Positions 55,897 to 63,863 are shown, counted from the stretch's first letter. The stretch: 64,000 bases of DNA from Undibacterium paludis (GCF_022568815.1 NZ_JAKZHX010000001.1:372001-436000); one strand, 5' to 3'. The notes: generated by a model from the sequence alone, not told the origin. Program-made: numbers and translations.

Positions 55897-55931
55897 ATTG
55901 TAGGGCACTTAGTTTTATTTTTCAACTAAGT
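55897..55931 (-). promoter_or_regulatory. pncA promoter overlapped by ACTTAGTT-N9-AACTAAGT dyad
   Basis: On the minus strand TTGAAA (55925-55920) and TACAAT (55902-55897) are 17 bp apart, a good sigma-70 promoter. Inverted arms ACTTAGTT (55907-55914) and AACTAAGT (55924-55931) cover the -35 and spacer. A repressor bound there would block RNA polymerase. The inner TAGTT-N9-AACTA recurs at 56468-56486. Confidence 0.7.
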
Positions 55932-56466
55932 ATTAGTGCTTGTCATCCAAAACAACCGACGGCGTATCCCGTCGCCATCAATTAATGGCTTCGCATATGA
56001 CCCGACTACCTAAACATGCCAGAATAACTGATGAAAGGTCATGTCGTGCAAGCGCTGATTACATTTGGTTGCAAATTCCAGCCACACTGCTGACGCGCCT
56101 CTTCATGCCTATCCATAACAGGTCCATAACTTGCGAAGCATGTCCACTACAAGGCTGAGGAGTATTGGTGATGATGCAAGGCAGCGCTGACAAGGTCTGC
56201 GCAAAAAGAAAGTTGAATATCATCTTGCCAGGCCTAAAGCCGTTCGAATAACCTTTTTGACAAGTAAGTTGCCCGTACTCACTTTAGTCTGTACTTTAAC
56301 TGAAACAACTTCATTCTGTTCCCTTTACCACACGCGCAAAAAAATCCTGACGTAGAGTCGAATCAAGCAAGTCAATATTTCAGGGACAAAGAAACCAAAT
56401 ACTTTCAATTGAACTTCCGGCTCCTGATTTTCCGCCTGCTTTCAGATTATTGAGGCTAGGCCACAA
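55932..56466. other. Long gap between the divergent NAD and ADP-ribose operons
   Basis: No credible gene, RNA or terminator was seen in these ~535 bp. Base composition is AT-richer than the flanks. It may be a decayed insertion, which would explain why two divergent operons with the same operator are far apart. Confidence 0.4.
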
Positions 56467-56505
56467 TTAGTTAAAATTGACAACTATCTTAGTTGCATTT
56501 TGAAT
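56467..56505 (+). promoter_or_regulatory. Promoter of the ADP-ribose operon with the shared TAGTT-N9-AACTA dyad
   Basis: TTGACA (56477-56482) and TTGAAT (56500-56505) are 17 bp apart. TAGTT (56468-56472) and AACTA (56482-56486) flank nine bases that include the -35 box. Arm sequence and spacing equal the inner part of the pncA dyad. A further TAGTT at 56490-56494 may be an extra half-site. Confidence 0.65.
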
Positions 56506-56554
56506 TTAACTGTTTTATAGTTGACACACTGACGCTGCGTTGAAGATAAAAAAG

Positions 56555-57424
56555 ATGAAAATGAAAACTACACAAGCAAACAGAAGCCAAAGAGCACTTA
56601 TTGCACAAGAAACTCTGACCATCCTGGAAAATGGCACCTACAACAGCGCTCAAAATCGCTGCGTGACTATCAAGGATGAGTTAAGGCAGGCAGTGTCAAA
56701 CAGCATCCACTATGCTGCCGACAGTCTCGATGAATTGCGCTCATCAGTAAAAATCGAACCTCACTACGATACGGTAGTAAATGTCCGCAATGAAAGCTGT
56801 CTTTCAGCAGCAAGACGCTTGACAGAACAATTAGCTTGCAGCCCTCTTTGTCTGAATTTTGCTTCTGCAAAAAATCCCGGCGGCGGCTTTCTAGGCGGAT
56901 CAGAAGCGCAGGAAGAAAATCTGGCCAAGTCGTCGGGATTGTATGCTTGCATTGTCCAAAAAACGGAGATGTATGAAAAAAATCGCGCTTTCCCGTCATG
57001 TAGCTATCTTGATGACATGATTTACTCACCTGACGTACCAGTCTTCAGGGACGACGATTATGCATTGCTAGAGCAGAATTATCTGGTCTCTTTCATTACC
57101 TGCCCGGCAGTTAATCTTGGGGCAATGAAGAAAAATAAGGAAAAGCACATAGACCGGATAGCGGAAATCATGCAGAACAGGATCAATCTTGTGCTAGCCG
57201 TCGCCTACAAACACGGCCATAAAAACCTGGTTTTGGGTGCCTGGGGCTGCGGTGTGTTCGCGAATGATCCGTCTGATGTCGCAAAGTATTTCTTCAATGC
57301 TGTTAAACCCGGGTCGCAGTTCCACGGAGCATTTGAAAGAATTGACTTTGCTGTGTTGGACAAAAATAACACAGGCAGTTTTGCAGCTTTTGAGGCTGCC
57401 TTTAAAGAATTAAGAAAACAATAA
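56555..57424 (+). CDS. TIGR02452/DUF2263 protein, bacterial PARG-like ADP-ribose hydrolase
   Basis: Protein of 289 residues from ATG 56555; TTG 56540 and ATG 56561 are alternatives. The macrodomain-related PARG signature GGG-X7-QEE is intact (GGG at 109-111, QEE at 119-121 in this numbering), within NFASAKNPGGGFLGGSEAQEE. C-terminal NLVLGAWGCGVFANDP is also a family block. It should bind or hydrolyse ADP-ribose conjugates. First gene of a tight operon with KptA, a phosphatase and NADAR; 2 bp separate it from kptA. Confidence 0.85.
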   Translation: MKMKTTQANRSQRALIAQETLTILENGTYNSAQNRCVTIKDELRQAVSNSIHYAADSLDELRSSVKIEPHYDTVVNVRNESCLSAARRLTEQLACSPLCLNFASAKNPGGGFLGGSEAQEENLAKSSGLYACIVQKTEMYEKNRAFPSCSYLDDMIYSPDVPVFRDDDYALLEQNYLVSFITCPAVNLGAMKKNKEKHIDRIAEIMQNRINLVLAVAYKHGHKNLVLGAWGCGVFANDPSDVAKYFFNAVKPGSQFHGAFERIDFAVLDKNNTGSFAAFEAAFKELRKQ

Positions 57425-57426
57425 AA

Positions 57427-57990
57427 ATGAATACGAATAAAAAAGACTTCAGCAAATTCCTCAGTTTTGTACTGAGACACCAGCCAGAAACGATAGGCAT
57501 CAAGCTTGATGAACATGGCTGGACTGATATACAGATATTGATCAAGAATGCCCGCGCACGCGGCAAGCATATGACACTGGAAGCCATACAGGAAGCAGTA
57601 CGTATATCCGACAAACAGCGTTTTGCCATCAGTGAAGATGGCCTGCGCATACGTGCCAACCAGGGACATTCGGTCAAGGTGGACCTGGCCTTGCCTGTGG
57701 TGACGCCGCCTGACATTTTGTTCCATGGCACGGCCAGCCGTTTCATGCAATCCATCATGAAAGAAGGTTTGCGTCCTGGTTCCAGGCATCATGTGCATCT
57801 GTCGGCAACGCTGCAAACCGCCATCACCGTAGGGGCTCGCCATGGCGTACCAATAGTACTGAGAGTGATGGCCAGGGAAATGCATGAAGCTGGTCACAAG
57901 TTCTTTTTGTCTGCCAACGGTGTCTGGTTATGTGACCAGGTGCCGCCCCGCTACCTGATCAGGAATCATGATGACAAGCAGACCAAATAA
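57427..57990 (+). CDS. kptA: RNA 2'-phosphotransferase, KptA/Tpt1 family
   Basis: Enzyme of 187 residues. Family residues are FLSFVLRHQPETIGI (Arg-His), EHGWTDIQILI, HGTASRFMQSIMKEGL and HHVHLSATLQTAITVG. Tpt1 enzymes use NAD+ to remove an internal RNA 2'-phosphate, releasing ADP-ribose 1'',2''-cyclic phosphate and nicotinamide. Some can also ADP-ribosylate nucleic-acid ends. In bacteria the natural substrate is unsettled. The last 23 bp overlap the phosphatase gene. Confidence 0.92.
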   Translation: MNTNKKDFSKFLSFVLRHQPETIGIKLDEHGWTDIQILIKNARARGKHMTLEAIQEAVRISDKQRFAISEDGLRIRANQGHSVKVDLALPVVTPPDILFHGTASRFMQSIMKEGLRPGSRHHVHLSATLQTAITVGARHGVPIVLRVMAREMHEAGHKFFLSANGVWLCDQVPPRYLIRNHDDKQTK

Positions 57991-58516
57991 CAATACCTAC
58001 TGGGTTCAGGAGGGACGCTTGCTGGCTGGGGAATATCCTGGTGCAGCGAATGAAGCGCAAGCTGCAATCAAACTGGAACAATTCCTTGATTCCGGCATTG
58101 ATTACTTCATAGACCTGACAGAGGAAGGTGAGCTCCATCCTTATGCAAATCAGTTGCAGGCTATCGCAGAACAGCGTAGGAAGAAAGTAGTTCACAGGCG
58201 TTTTTCCATACCGGATGAAAGCATACCGGCATCTGCTGCACAGATGCATGACATACTGCATTGCCTGCGGCAGGCGCTGACTGAAGGTCATGTCGTGTAT
58301 GTGCATTGTTACGGTGGCATAGGTCGTACCGGCACCGTCACAGGTTGTTACCTGCAGGAAGAACTGGGTAGTACTGAAGCAGCATTGAAGGAGCTGGCGT
58401 TACTCTGGCAACAGATGGAAAAGAAAACACGCTGGCCGGCAACACCAGAAACCAGTGAGCAATTGGACTGGATAAAAGCGTGGCCGCAATCATCAATAAC
58501 AAAAATAGAAAAATAA
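57968..58516 (+). CDS. Dual-specificity/tyrosine-type CX5R phosphatase
   Basis: Protein of 182 residues with the active-site loop HCYGGIGRT (His113, Cys114, Arg120) and a candidate general-acid region FSIPDESIP. An upstream TEEGEL stretch matches bacterial DSP-like enzymes. AGGAATC precedes ATGATG at 57968/57971. The start lies within the end of kptA, implying coupling. In this context it could dephosphorylate an ADP-ribose phosphate or RNA end rather than a protein; that is inference. Confidence 0.85.
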   Translation: MMTSRPNNNTYWVQEGRLLAGEYPGAANEAQAAIKLEQFLDSGIDYFIDLTEEGELHPYANQLQAIAEQRRKKVVHRRFSIPDESIPASAAQMHDILHCLRQALTEGHVVYVHCYGGIGRTGTVTGCYLQEELGSTEAALKELALLWQQMEKKTRWPATPETSEQLDWIKAWPQSSITKIEK

Positions 58517-58517
58517 A

Positions 58518-59069
58518 ATGAAAACAAATCACCTCGAAGAATTGATCAGGCAGGTCGAACAGGGCCAGGCATTCAGCTACCTCTGTTTCTGGGGGCACAG
58601 GCAGACCGGCCATCAGATCAGCAAGTCCTGCTTCAGTCAATGGTTCCCTGCGCCATTTGTCGTCGATGGCATCAGCTATCCAACGGCCGAACATTACATG
58701 ATGGCAGGTAAGGCCAGGGTGTTCAATGACGAACAGGTACTGGCACAGATATTGAAGGCAGATCACCCTGATGCCGTCAAGCGCCTGGGCAGGAAGGTCA
58801 GAAATTATGACGAACAGACCTGGGTGGAAAGTCGCTTCCAGGTCGTGGTCGATGGTAATTTTGCGAAATTTTCTCAACACCCTGATATGGCTGCTTTCTT
58901 ACTCAAGACTACTGACAGTGTCATCGTCGAAGCCAGCCCTGTCGACCGTATCTGGGGCATAGGCATGGCAAAGGATGATCCTGCCTGCCAGGACCCCAGA
59001 CAATGGCAGGGCCTGAACCTGCTGGGCTTTGCCCTGATGCAAGTCAGGCAAAGATTGAGAGAGCAATAG
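58518..59069 (+). CDS. NADAR-domain protein (YbiA family)
   Basis: Protein of 183 residues containing the NADAR fold: FSYLCFWGHRQT, then FSQWFPAPFVVDGISYPTAEHYMMAGKA, and VDRIWGIGMAKDDP near the C-terminus. YbiA relatives are N-glycosidases, and NADAR proteins have been reported to remove ADP-ribose from guanine bases. Comparative work has predicted NADAR-Tpt1 partnerships in NAD-dependent RNA repair. It starts one base after the phosphatase stop. A broken DUF4291 gene follows by 3 bp. Confidence 0.9.
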   Translation: MKTNHLEELIRQVEQGQAFSYLCFWGHRQTGHQISKSCFSQWFPAPFVVDGISYPTAEHYMMAGKARVFNDEQVLAQILKADHPDAVKRLGRKVRNYDEQTWVESRFQVVVDGNFAKFSQHPDMAAFLLKTTDSVIVEASPVDRIWGIGMAKDDPACQDPRQWQGLNLLGFALMQVRQRLREQ

Positions 59070-59072
59070 AAC

Positions 59073-59472
59073 ATGCATTTTCAACGCTATTCTGAACAAT
59101 TGAAAAGTTGGCCGCTAGAGGGGCGTCATATCATGGCGCAGTTTTTTCGATGAAATCCTGAGTTATGCTGTGGTTTCCAGCTATGACGCTACTGCATATC
59201 CAGACCAGCCAGCGTGGAAACAGGCGATAGAAACCTCAGACGTGCGCCTGCAATAGGACCCTGACCATGACCCTGCCGGCAACTGCGCCGAACGCAGGGC
59301 AGTGCAACTGGGCCTGCGTGGCGAAACGCTGCGCCGCTACGGCAAGGAAGCGATACTGGAAATCAGCAACATGACTGCATTTGTCCGGGAACAGTATCGG
59401 CATCCTGCATCCACCGAACAGATGCAGGATAACTTGCTGCTTCCAACAGAAATGGTCTATCGCAGTTGCTGA
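59073..59472 (+). pseudogene. Decayed DUF4291 gene (internal deletion, frameshift, amber codon)
   Basis: The frame opens at ATG 59073 with a DUF4291-like start (FQRYSEQLKSWPLEGRHIMAQF) and stops at 59151. Shifting by one base at a T6 run (59142-59147) gives FFDEILSYAVVSSYD, which in the family occurs some 60 residues later, so a middle segment is lost. The shifted frame then meets TAG in DVRLQ-stop-DPDHDP where the family has Trp. It continues as ERRAVQLGLRGETLRRYGKEAI to about 59470. It lies 3 bp after the NADAR gene and was evidently the fifth operon member. The family assignment is from memory. Confidence 0.7.
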
Positions 59473-59614
59473 TCTTCACATTCCCGGCACGCATGCAAGA
59501 CTTGCATAAATGTCGTTTGCAGACAGGCCGATAAGACGTTTCAATATCCATGAGCGAAACAAACTGCTGACATGTGTCAACACTGTCCGTTTCGTTTCTA
59601 CTAATGGAGTCAAC

Positions 59615-60499
59615 ATGTCAACCATGCCTGAAGCAACGAGCATTTCAGCCCTGCCCCAGCCAGCGCTTTTCAACGACAGCAGCGTAATGGCTCACATGAG
59701 CTATGTGCAGCCATCAGCGATACGCCCCTGTAGTTATACTTTTGAACCGCCGCCTGGTGAGCCCTGGGAAAACGCCATCTACGATGACAGGGAAATCTGT
59801 ATCCATGACGCACGGCTCGCTTCGACCGAGCCCGCACTTGAACGCGAAGGTTTTGAGCTATGGGATGTACCGACTGTAATGCGGGATTTCAGGGACGTCG
59901 ATGAAGTCAGGTCAGTGTACTACCAGGAAGCACGCGAATTGGCCCTGGCCGTGACCGGCGCCCGCAGAGCCTATGTGTTTGATCACTTGCTCAGGCAGCG
60001 TGAACCCAGTCATATCGCCCTGTCCTTTGGCAAGCGCGTCAAGGGTAGCATGGCTGCAGCCAATGGTCGCATACACAATGACTATACCGACATATCAGGT
60101 CAAAAACGGCTGGCCATGGTCATTCCAGCCCTCGATGAACTGATTGAAGTAAGACGTTACAGCATCATCAATATCTGGCGGCCAGTCCACGGTACTGTAC
60201 TGGATACCCCGCTGGCATTGTGCGATGCCAGGACGGTAAGCGCGCATGAGTTGATCGCCTGCGATGTCAAATACCCGCACCGCACCGGTGAAATTTACCT
60301 GGCCAGCCACGCTGACAGTCATCGCTGGTCGTATTTCTCGCAGATGGAAAAACATGAAGCCCTGATCTTCAAGCAATATGATTCACAGTTCAGCGGCACC
60401 AGCCGTTTTACCCTGCATGCCGCATTTGATCTGCCATATATCCCTGCCAACACGCCTGCACGCACCAGCATAGAACTGCGTTGCCTGGTCACTTACTGA
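59615..60499 (+). CDS. CmcJ/NvfI-family putative non-haem iron oxygenase
   Basis: Protein of 294 residues from ATG 59615 after GGAGTCAAC; about 100 bp of upstream frame are rejected. Family landmarks are RRAYVFDHLLRQREPSH, the metal-binding-like RIHNDYTDISGQKRL, and IINIWRPVHGTVLDTPLALCDA, with later RWSYFSQMEKHEALIFKQYDS. Relatives include fungal AsaB/CmcJ and GA4-desaturase-like enzymes of secondary metabolism. The substrate is unknown. It is 3 bp from the next gene, which suggests a two-step pathway. Confidence 0.82.
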   Translation: MSTMPEATSISALPQPALFNDSSVMAHMSYVQPSAIRPCSYTFEPPPGEPWENAIYDDREICIHDARLASTEPALEREGFELWDVPTVMRDFRDVDEVRSVYYQEARELALAVTGARRAYVFDHLLRQREPSHIALSFGKRVKGSMAAANGRIHNDYTDISGQKRLAMVIPALDELIEVRRYSIINIWRPVHGTVLDTPLALCDARTVSAHELIACDVKYPHRTGEIYLASHADSHRWSYFSQMEKHEALIFKQYDSQFSGTSRFTLHAAFDLPYIPANTPARTSIELRCLVTY

Positions 60500-60502
60500 A
60501 GG

Positions 60503-61129
60503 ATGAACATGGATACACCTATCGCCCCTCTGCCAGTGATCGATTTCTGGTTTGAATTCGGTAGCAACTACAGCTATCTCAGCGTCATGCGTATAGAGCA
60601 GGAAGCGGCAAGGCACGGCGTCCGCGTGCGCTGGCAGCCATTTTTGCTTGGCCCCATCTTTAAATCATATGGCTGGTCAACTTCGCCGTTTGTATTACAG
60701 GAACAGAAGGGACGCTATGTCTGGCAGGATATGGAAAGGGAATGCAGCAAATACCGTCTTCCATGGAAAAAACCAGCCAATTTCCCGCGCTCTGCCATCT
60801 TGCCATTGCGCGTAGCTGTGCTGGCAGCGGACCAGGCATGGATGGCCGACTATTGTCGGCGGATGATGCAAATGAATTTTGTCCATGACCGCGAAATCGA
60901 CAAGCAGGAACTGGTCGAAGAAGTCCTGACCGGCATGGGTTTGCCAGCTGCCCACATTCTTGCACAGGCCACGACAGATGAAAACAAACTGAAATTACGC
61001 CGACAGACTGAGCTGGCCATCAGCAAAGGTATTTTTGGCGCACCGACTTTTTTTGTCGGTGAACAGATGTTCTGGGGAAATGACAGGCTGGACGATGCGC
61101 TCGCGTATTGCAGGGCTGGCCAGGTATGA
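60503..61129 (+). CDS. DsbA-fold 2-hydroxychromene-2-carboxylate isomerase (GST kappa) family protein
   Basis: Protein of 208 residues. The N-terminus DFWFEFGSNYSYLSVMRIE has Ser in place of redox cysteines, typical of kappa GST/HCCA isomerases, and the C-terminus has GIFGAPTFFVGEQMFWGNDRL with the cis-Pro. It would use glutathione to isomerise an aromatic breakdown product. ATG 60503 has AAGGATGA immediately upstream. It is co-transcribed with the oxygenase-like gene; no naphthalene-pathway genes are present. Confidence 0.87.
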   Translation: MNMDTPIAPLPVIDFWFEFGSNYSYLSVMRIEQEAARHGVRVRWQPFLLGPIFKSYGWSTSPFVLQEQKGRYVWQDMERECSKYRLPWKKPANFPRSAILPLRVAVLAADQAWMADYCRRMMQMNFVHDREIDKQELVEEVLTGMGLPAAHILAQATTDENKLKLRRQTELAISKGIFGAPTFFVGEQMFWGNDRLDDALAYCRAGQV

Positions 61130-61190
61130 GCTTCATGCCTGACCTGCTGATTTTGCTTGCGGACTGAATGGTAACCTGTCGGATTTTCTT

Positions 61191-61892
61191 CTAGCGTAAG
61201 AACAGGTGCAGGAAATTCACCCACCAGACTGGCTTAGTCAAGAACAGATACATGGCCACGGCCTGGGAAATCATCAGCAAAGGCAAACCGTAGCGATATA
61301 CCAGGTGAAACTGGCGAATGACGAGCAGGTCGCGCAATATGCCCAGCAATACCAGTGCGTCGACGTAAGCGTACCACCATAGACTGGGGACCAGACTGCG
61401 GGGGAAGCGTGCGAAGGCAGCCACGGTCAGGCTGGCGGAGGCAATCAGCATCAGCCGGCGATGATATTCCGGCTTGCGCCGCCAGTAGATTGCCAGGCCA
61501 AACGCCACAGCAAATGTCAGCATGTCATTGAGCGACACACTGAAAAAAGCGGGGCTGCCTGTTGCACGTTCACTATGCCAGTTATGCATGACGATTGCGG
61601 TCGCAATGCCAATGACGGGCAAAGATGCACCGATGACCGCAGCGCTCACACCCAGCCGCCTATGCCAGTTAATATTGGCCGAACTGACCAGACCAGACTG
61701 AATAATGAACAACAGTGGCCAGGCCGTGAACACCACGGCATGCAGATATAAGATGGCAGGAGGAATCAATTCAGGATGCAGTAACCTGTGTTCTATGTTA
61801 CGGCCAAAACCATAAGCCACGATCAAGGCAATCAGTATGGCCATACCAAGGTAAAAATAATTATCCAGACCGCGCCGGGTAAATCTGCTCAC
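61191..61892 (-). CDS. Multi-pass membrane protein of unknown function
   Basis: Protein of 233 residues with about seven hydrophobic helices (YFYLGMAILIALIVAYGFG, ILYLHAVVFTAWPLLFII, and others). The HAVVFTAWPLLFIIQ-type helix with later NWHRRLGVSAAVIGA resembles small heme-like or DUF2306-like membrane proteins, but I do not recognise the family firmly. It is convergent with the isomerase gene, about 60 bp apart. Confidence 0.6.
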   Translation of the reverse strand: MSRFTRRGLDNYFYLGMAILIALIVAYGFGRNIEHRLLHPELIPPAILYLHAVVFTAWPLLFIIQSGLVSSANINWHRRLGVSAAVIGASLPVIGIATAIVMHNWHSERATGSPAFFSVSLNDMLTFAVAFGLAIYWRRKPEYHRRLMLIASASLTVAAFARFPRSLVPSLWWYAYVDALVLLGILRDLLVIRQFHLVYRYGLPLLMISQAVAMYLFLTKPVWWVNFLHLFLR

Positions 61893-62056
61893 TTCTCACT
61901 CCTGTTCTCATTTCAGTTTCATAGACTAAAAACAGTAGCACTTGGGTGCATACTCGCCGACAAGTATGCATACAAGGGCCTTTTTGAGGACTGATTAAGT
62001 GACAGAAGCTGGGTCTGCTGGGATGAGTGTGAACTGCCATTGGGCGACGCAATGGC

Positions 62057-62086
62057 ATGTCCAGCCCGCCGAAGGGCGGGGGACAT
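62057..62086. other. Strong GC-rich hairpin beyond metY
   Basis: ATGTCC-A-GCCCGCC pairs with GGGCGGG-GGACAT around a GAA loop, with one bulged A. It lies 16 bp past the metY stop. There is no T-run, so it may protect the 3' end or terminate with help. Confidence 0.5.
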
Positions 62087-62101
62087 AAACAATAAATAAA
62101 A

Positions 62102-63373
62102 CTAGGCTTTTGCCAAGGCCTGTTCCAGATCAGCGATCAGGTCGTCGATATGCTCTATGCCTATGGACAGGCGTACCGTATCTTCCGTCACGCCAGCCTT
62201 GGCCAGCTCTTGCGGATTAAGCTGTCTGTGGGTAGTCGTGGCCGGGTGACAGGCCAGTGACTTGGCATCGCCTATATTGACCAGACGGGTGAATAGCTGC
62301 ATGGCATCCTGGAAACGGGCGCCGGCTGCCAGGCCGCCAGCAAGACCGAATGTGAGTATGCCTGACGGTTTGCCACCCAGGTATTTCTGCGCCAGTACAT
62401 GATCACGATGCTCTGGCAGACCCGCGTAATTGACCCATTTCACTTTCGCATGCCTGCTCAGGTAAGTGGCAATCTTGCTGGTGTTGTCAGTAATCCTGTC
62501 CATGCGCAAGGCCAGGGTTTCTATACCCTGCAGTATCAGGAAGGCATTGAAGGGCGACAAGGCAGCACCGGTATTGCGCAAAGGTACGACACGGGCGCGG
62601 CCAATGAAAGCCGCCGGTCCCAGCGCCTCGGTATAGACGACCCCATGATAGGACACGTCAGGCTCATTCAAGCGCTTGAAACGCTCCTTGTGTTCAGCCC
62701 AGGGAAACTTGCCGGAATCGACAATCAGGCCACCGATGGAATTGCCATGGCCCCCAAGATATTTGGTCAGCGAATGGACAACGATATCGGCACCGAATTC
62801 TATGGGGCGCAGCAGATACGGTGAAGGTACGGTGTTATCAACAATCAGCGGCACCCCGTGCCTGTGGGCAATCGCGGCGATTGCTTCTATGTCGGTGATA
62901 TTACCGAGCGGGTTGCCTATCGATTCCACATACACAGCCTTGGTCCTGGCGTCGATAAGACGACCAAAAGACTCTGGTTCGCGATAATCGGCAAAGCGGG
63001 TTTCTATGCCAAATTGCGGGAAGGTATGGGCAAACAGGTTGTAGGTACCGCCATACAGGGTGGAAGCAGAAACGATATTGTCACCGGCCTCGGCAATGGT
63101 CTGTATGGCATAAGTGATGGCGGACTGGCCAGATGCCAAAGCCAGCCCGGCAATACCGCCTTCGAGTTCGGCCACGCGTTTTTCCAGCACATCATTGGTC
63201 GGGTTCATGATGCGCGAATAAATATTGCCCTGCACCTTCAGGTCAAACAGGTCCGCGCCATGCTGGGTATCGTCAAAGGCATAGGCGACGGTCTGGTAGA
63301 TCGGTACGGCGACGGCGCGCGTAGTCGGGTCGGGATTGTAGCCGCCGTGTACGGCTATGGTTTCCAGCTTCAT
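62102..63373 (-). CDS. metY: O-acetylhomoserine sulfhydrylase
   Basis: Enzyme of 424 residues from ATG 63373 after AAAGGAAGATTTG. It is a PLP enzyme of the Cys/Met metabolism family: YSRIMNPTNDVLEKRVAELEGG, then ESIGNPLGNITDIEAIA, and the PLP Lys in HSLTKYLGGHGNSIGG. TRLVNIGDAKSLACHPATTTH near the C-terminus is diagnostic of the MetY/MET17 subgroup. It makes homocysteine from O-acetylhomoserine and sulfide. Single gene; no riboswitch seen in the short leader. Confidence 0.94.
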   Translation of the reverse strand: MKLETIAVHGGYNPDPTTRAVAVPIYQTVAYAFDDTQHGADLFDLKVQGNIYSRIMNPTNDVLEKRVAELEGGIAGLALASGQSAITYAIQTIAEAGDNIVSASTLYGGTYNLFAHTFPQFGIETRFADYREPESFGRLIDARTKAVYVESIGNPLGNITDIEAIAAIAHRHGVPLIVDNTVPSPYLLRPIEFGADIVVHSLTKYLGGHGNSIGGLIVDSGKFPWAEHKERFKRLNEPDVSYHGVVYTEALGPAAFIGRARVVPLRNTGAALSPFNAFLILQGIETLALRMDRITDNTSKIATYLSRHAKVKWVNYAGLPEHRDHVLAQKYLGGKPSGILTFGLAGGLAAGARFQDAMQLFTRLVNIGDAKSLACHPATTTHRQLNPQELAKAGVTEDTVRLSIGIEHIDDLIADLEQALAKA

Positions 63374-63469
63374 CAAATCTTCCTTTCTTTGGTTAGTGCA
63401 TCTGATCATAAAAATGCAGCAGCCAAATCACAAGGAAGCAATTCGTCTGTGCTTATCTGAAAATCGACT

Positions 63470-63641
63470 AGTGGACTGTAACAGTAGGAACAGGAGTGAA
63501 AAACGCTTGCCCGGCGCATCAGGGCAAGGCAGGGTTTTGACAAATAAGCATAGCGATAGTGAGCTATCGCGAGCATTTGCAACGCAGCCATGATCGTCGC
63601 ACAAGCAAAAAGCACTCTGTTTTCTACTGTTACGGTCCACT
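63470..63641. repeat. 172-bp structured dispersed repeat, copy 2 (MITE-like)
   Basis: It matches 33-205 over its whole length. Ends AGTGGACTGTAACAGTA (63470-63486) and TACTGTTACGGTCCACT (63625-63641) are inverted with one mismatch. GCGATAG-TGAG-CTATCGC forms the inner hairpin. Relative to copy 1, at least two arm positions changed on both sides so that pairing is kept. It lies about 95 bp upstream of metY, outside any gene. Confidence 0.75.
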
Positions 63642-63863
63642 TGTGTCCGGCAAAAAACCCGGAAATGATCTGGGAATGCAGGCGTGGCCAAAACAACATG
63701 TAGACTATTTTACAATAACCTTTGCCCTGCCATACCCCTCTATTCCAATTTTGAAATACAAACTTACAATAAAAATCGGGGTATCTTTCCAGTTTGATAT
63801 TTATAATCATAAAAATGCAATTAATACGTTTCCATGAACCAATGAGTCAACGATGAATCAACT

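Noticed and set aside
55932-56554. A small gene or toxin in the gap between the divergent NAD and ADP-ribose operons
   Set aside because: The short frames have neither ribosome sites nor protein-like composition.
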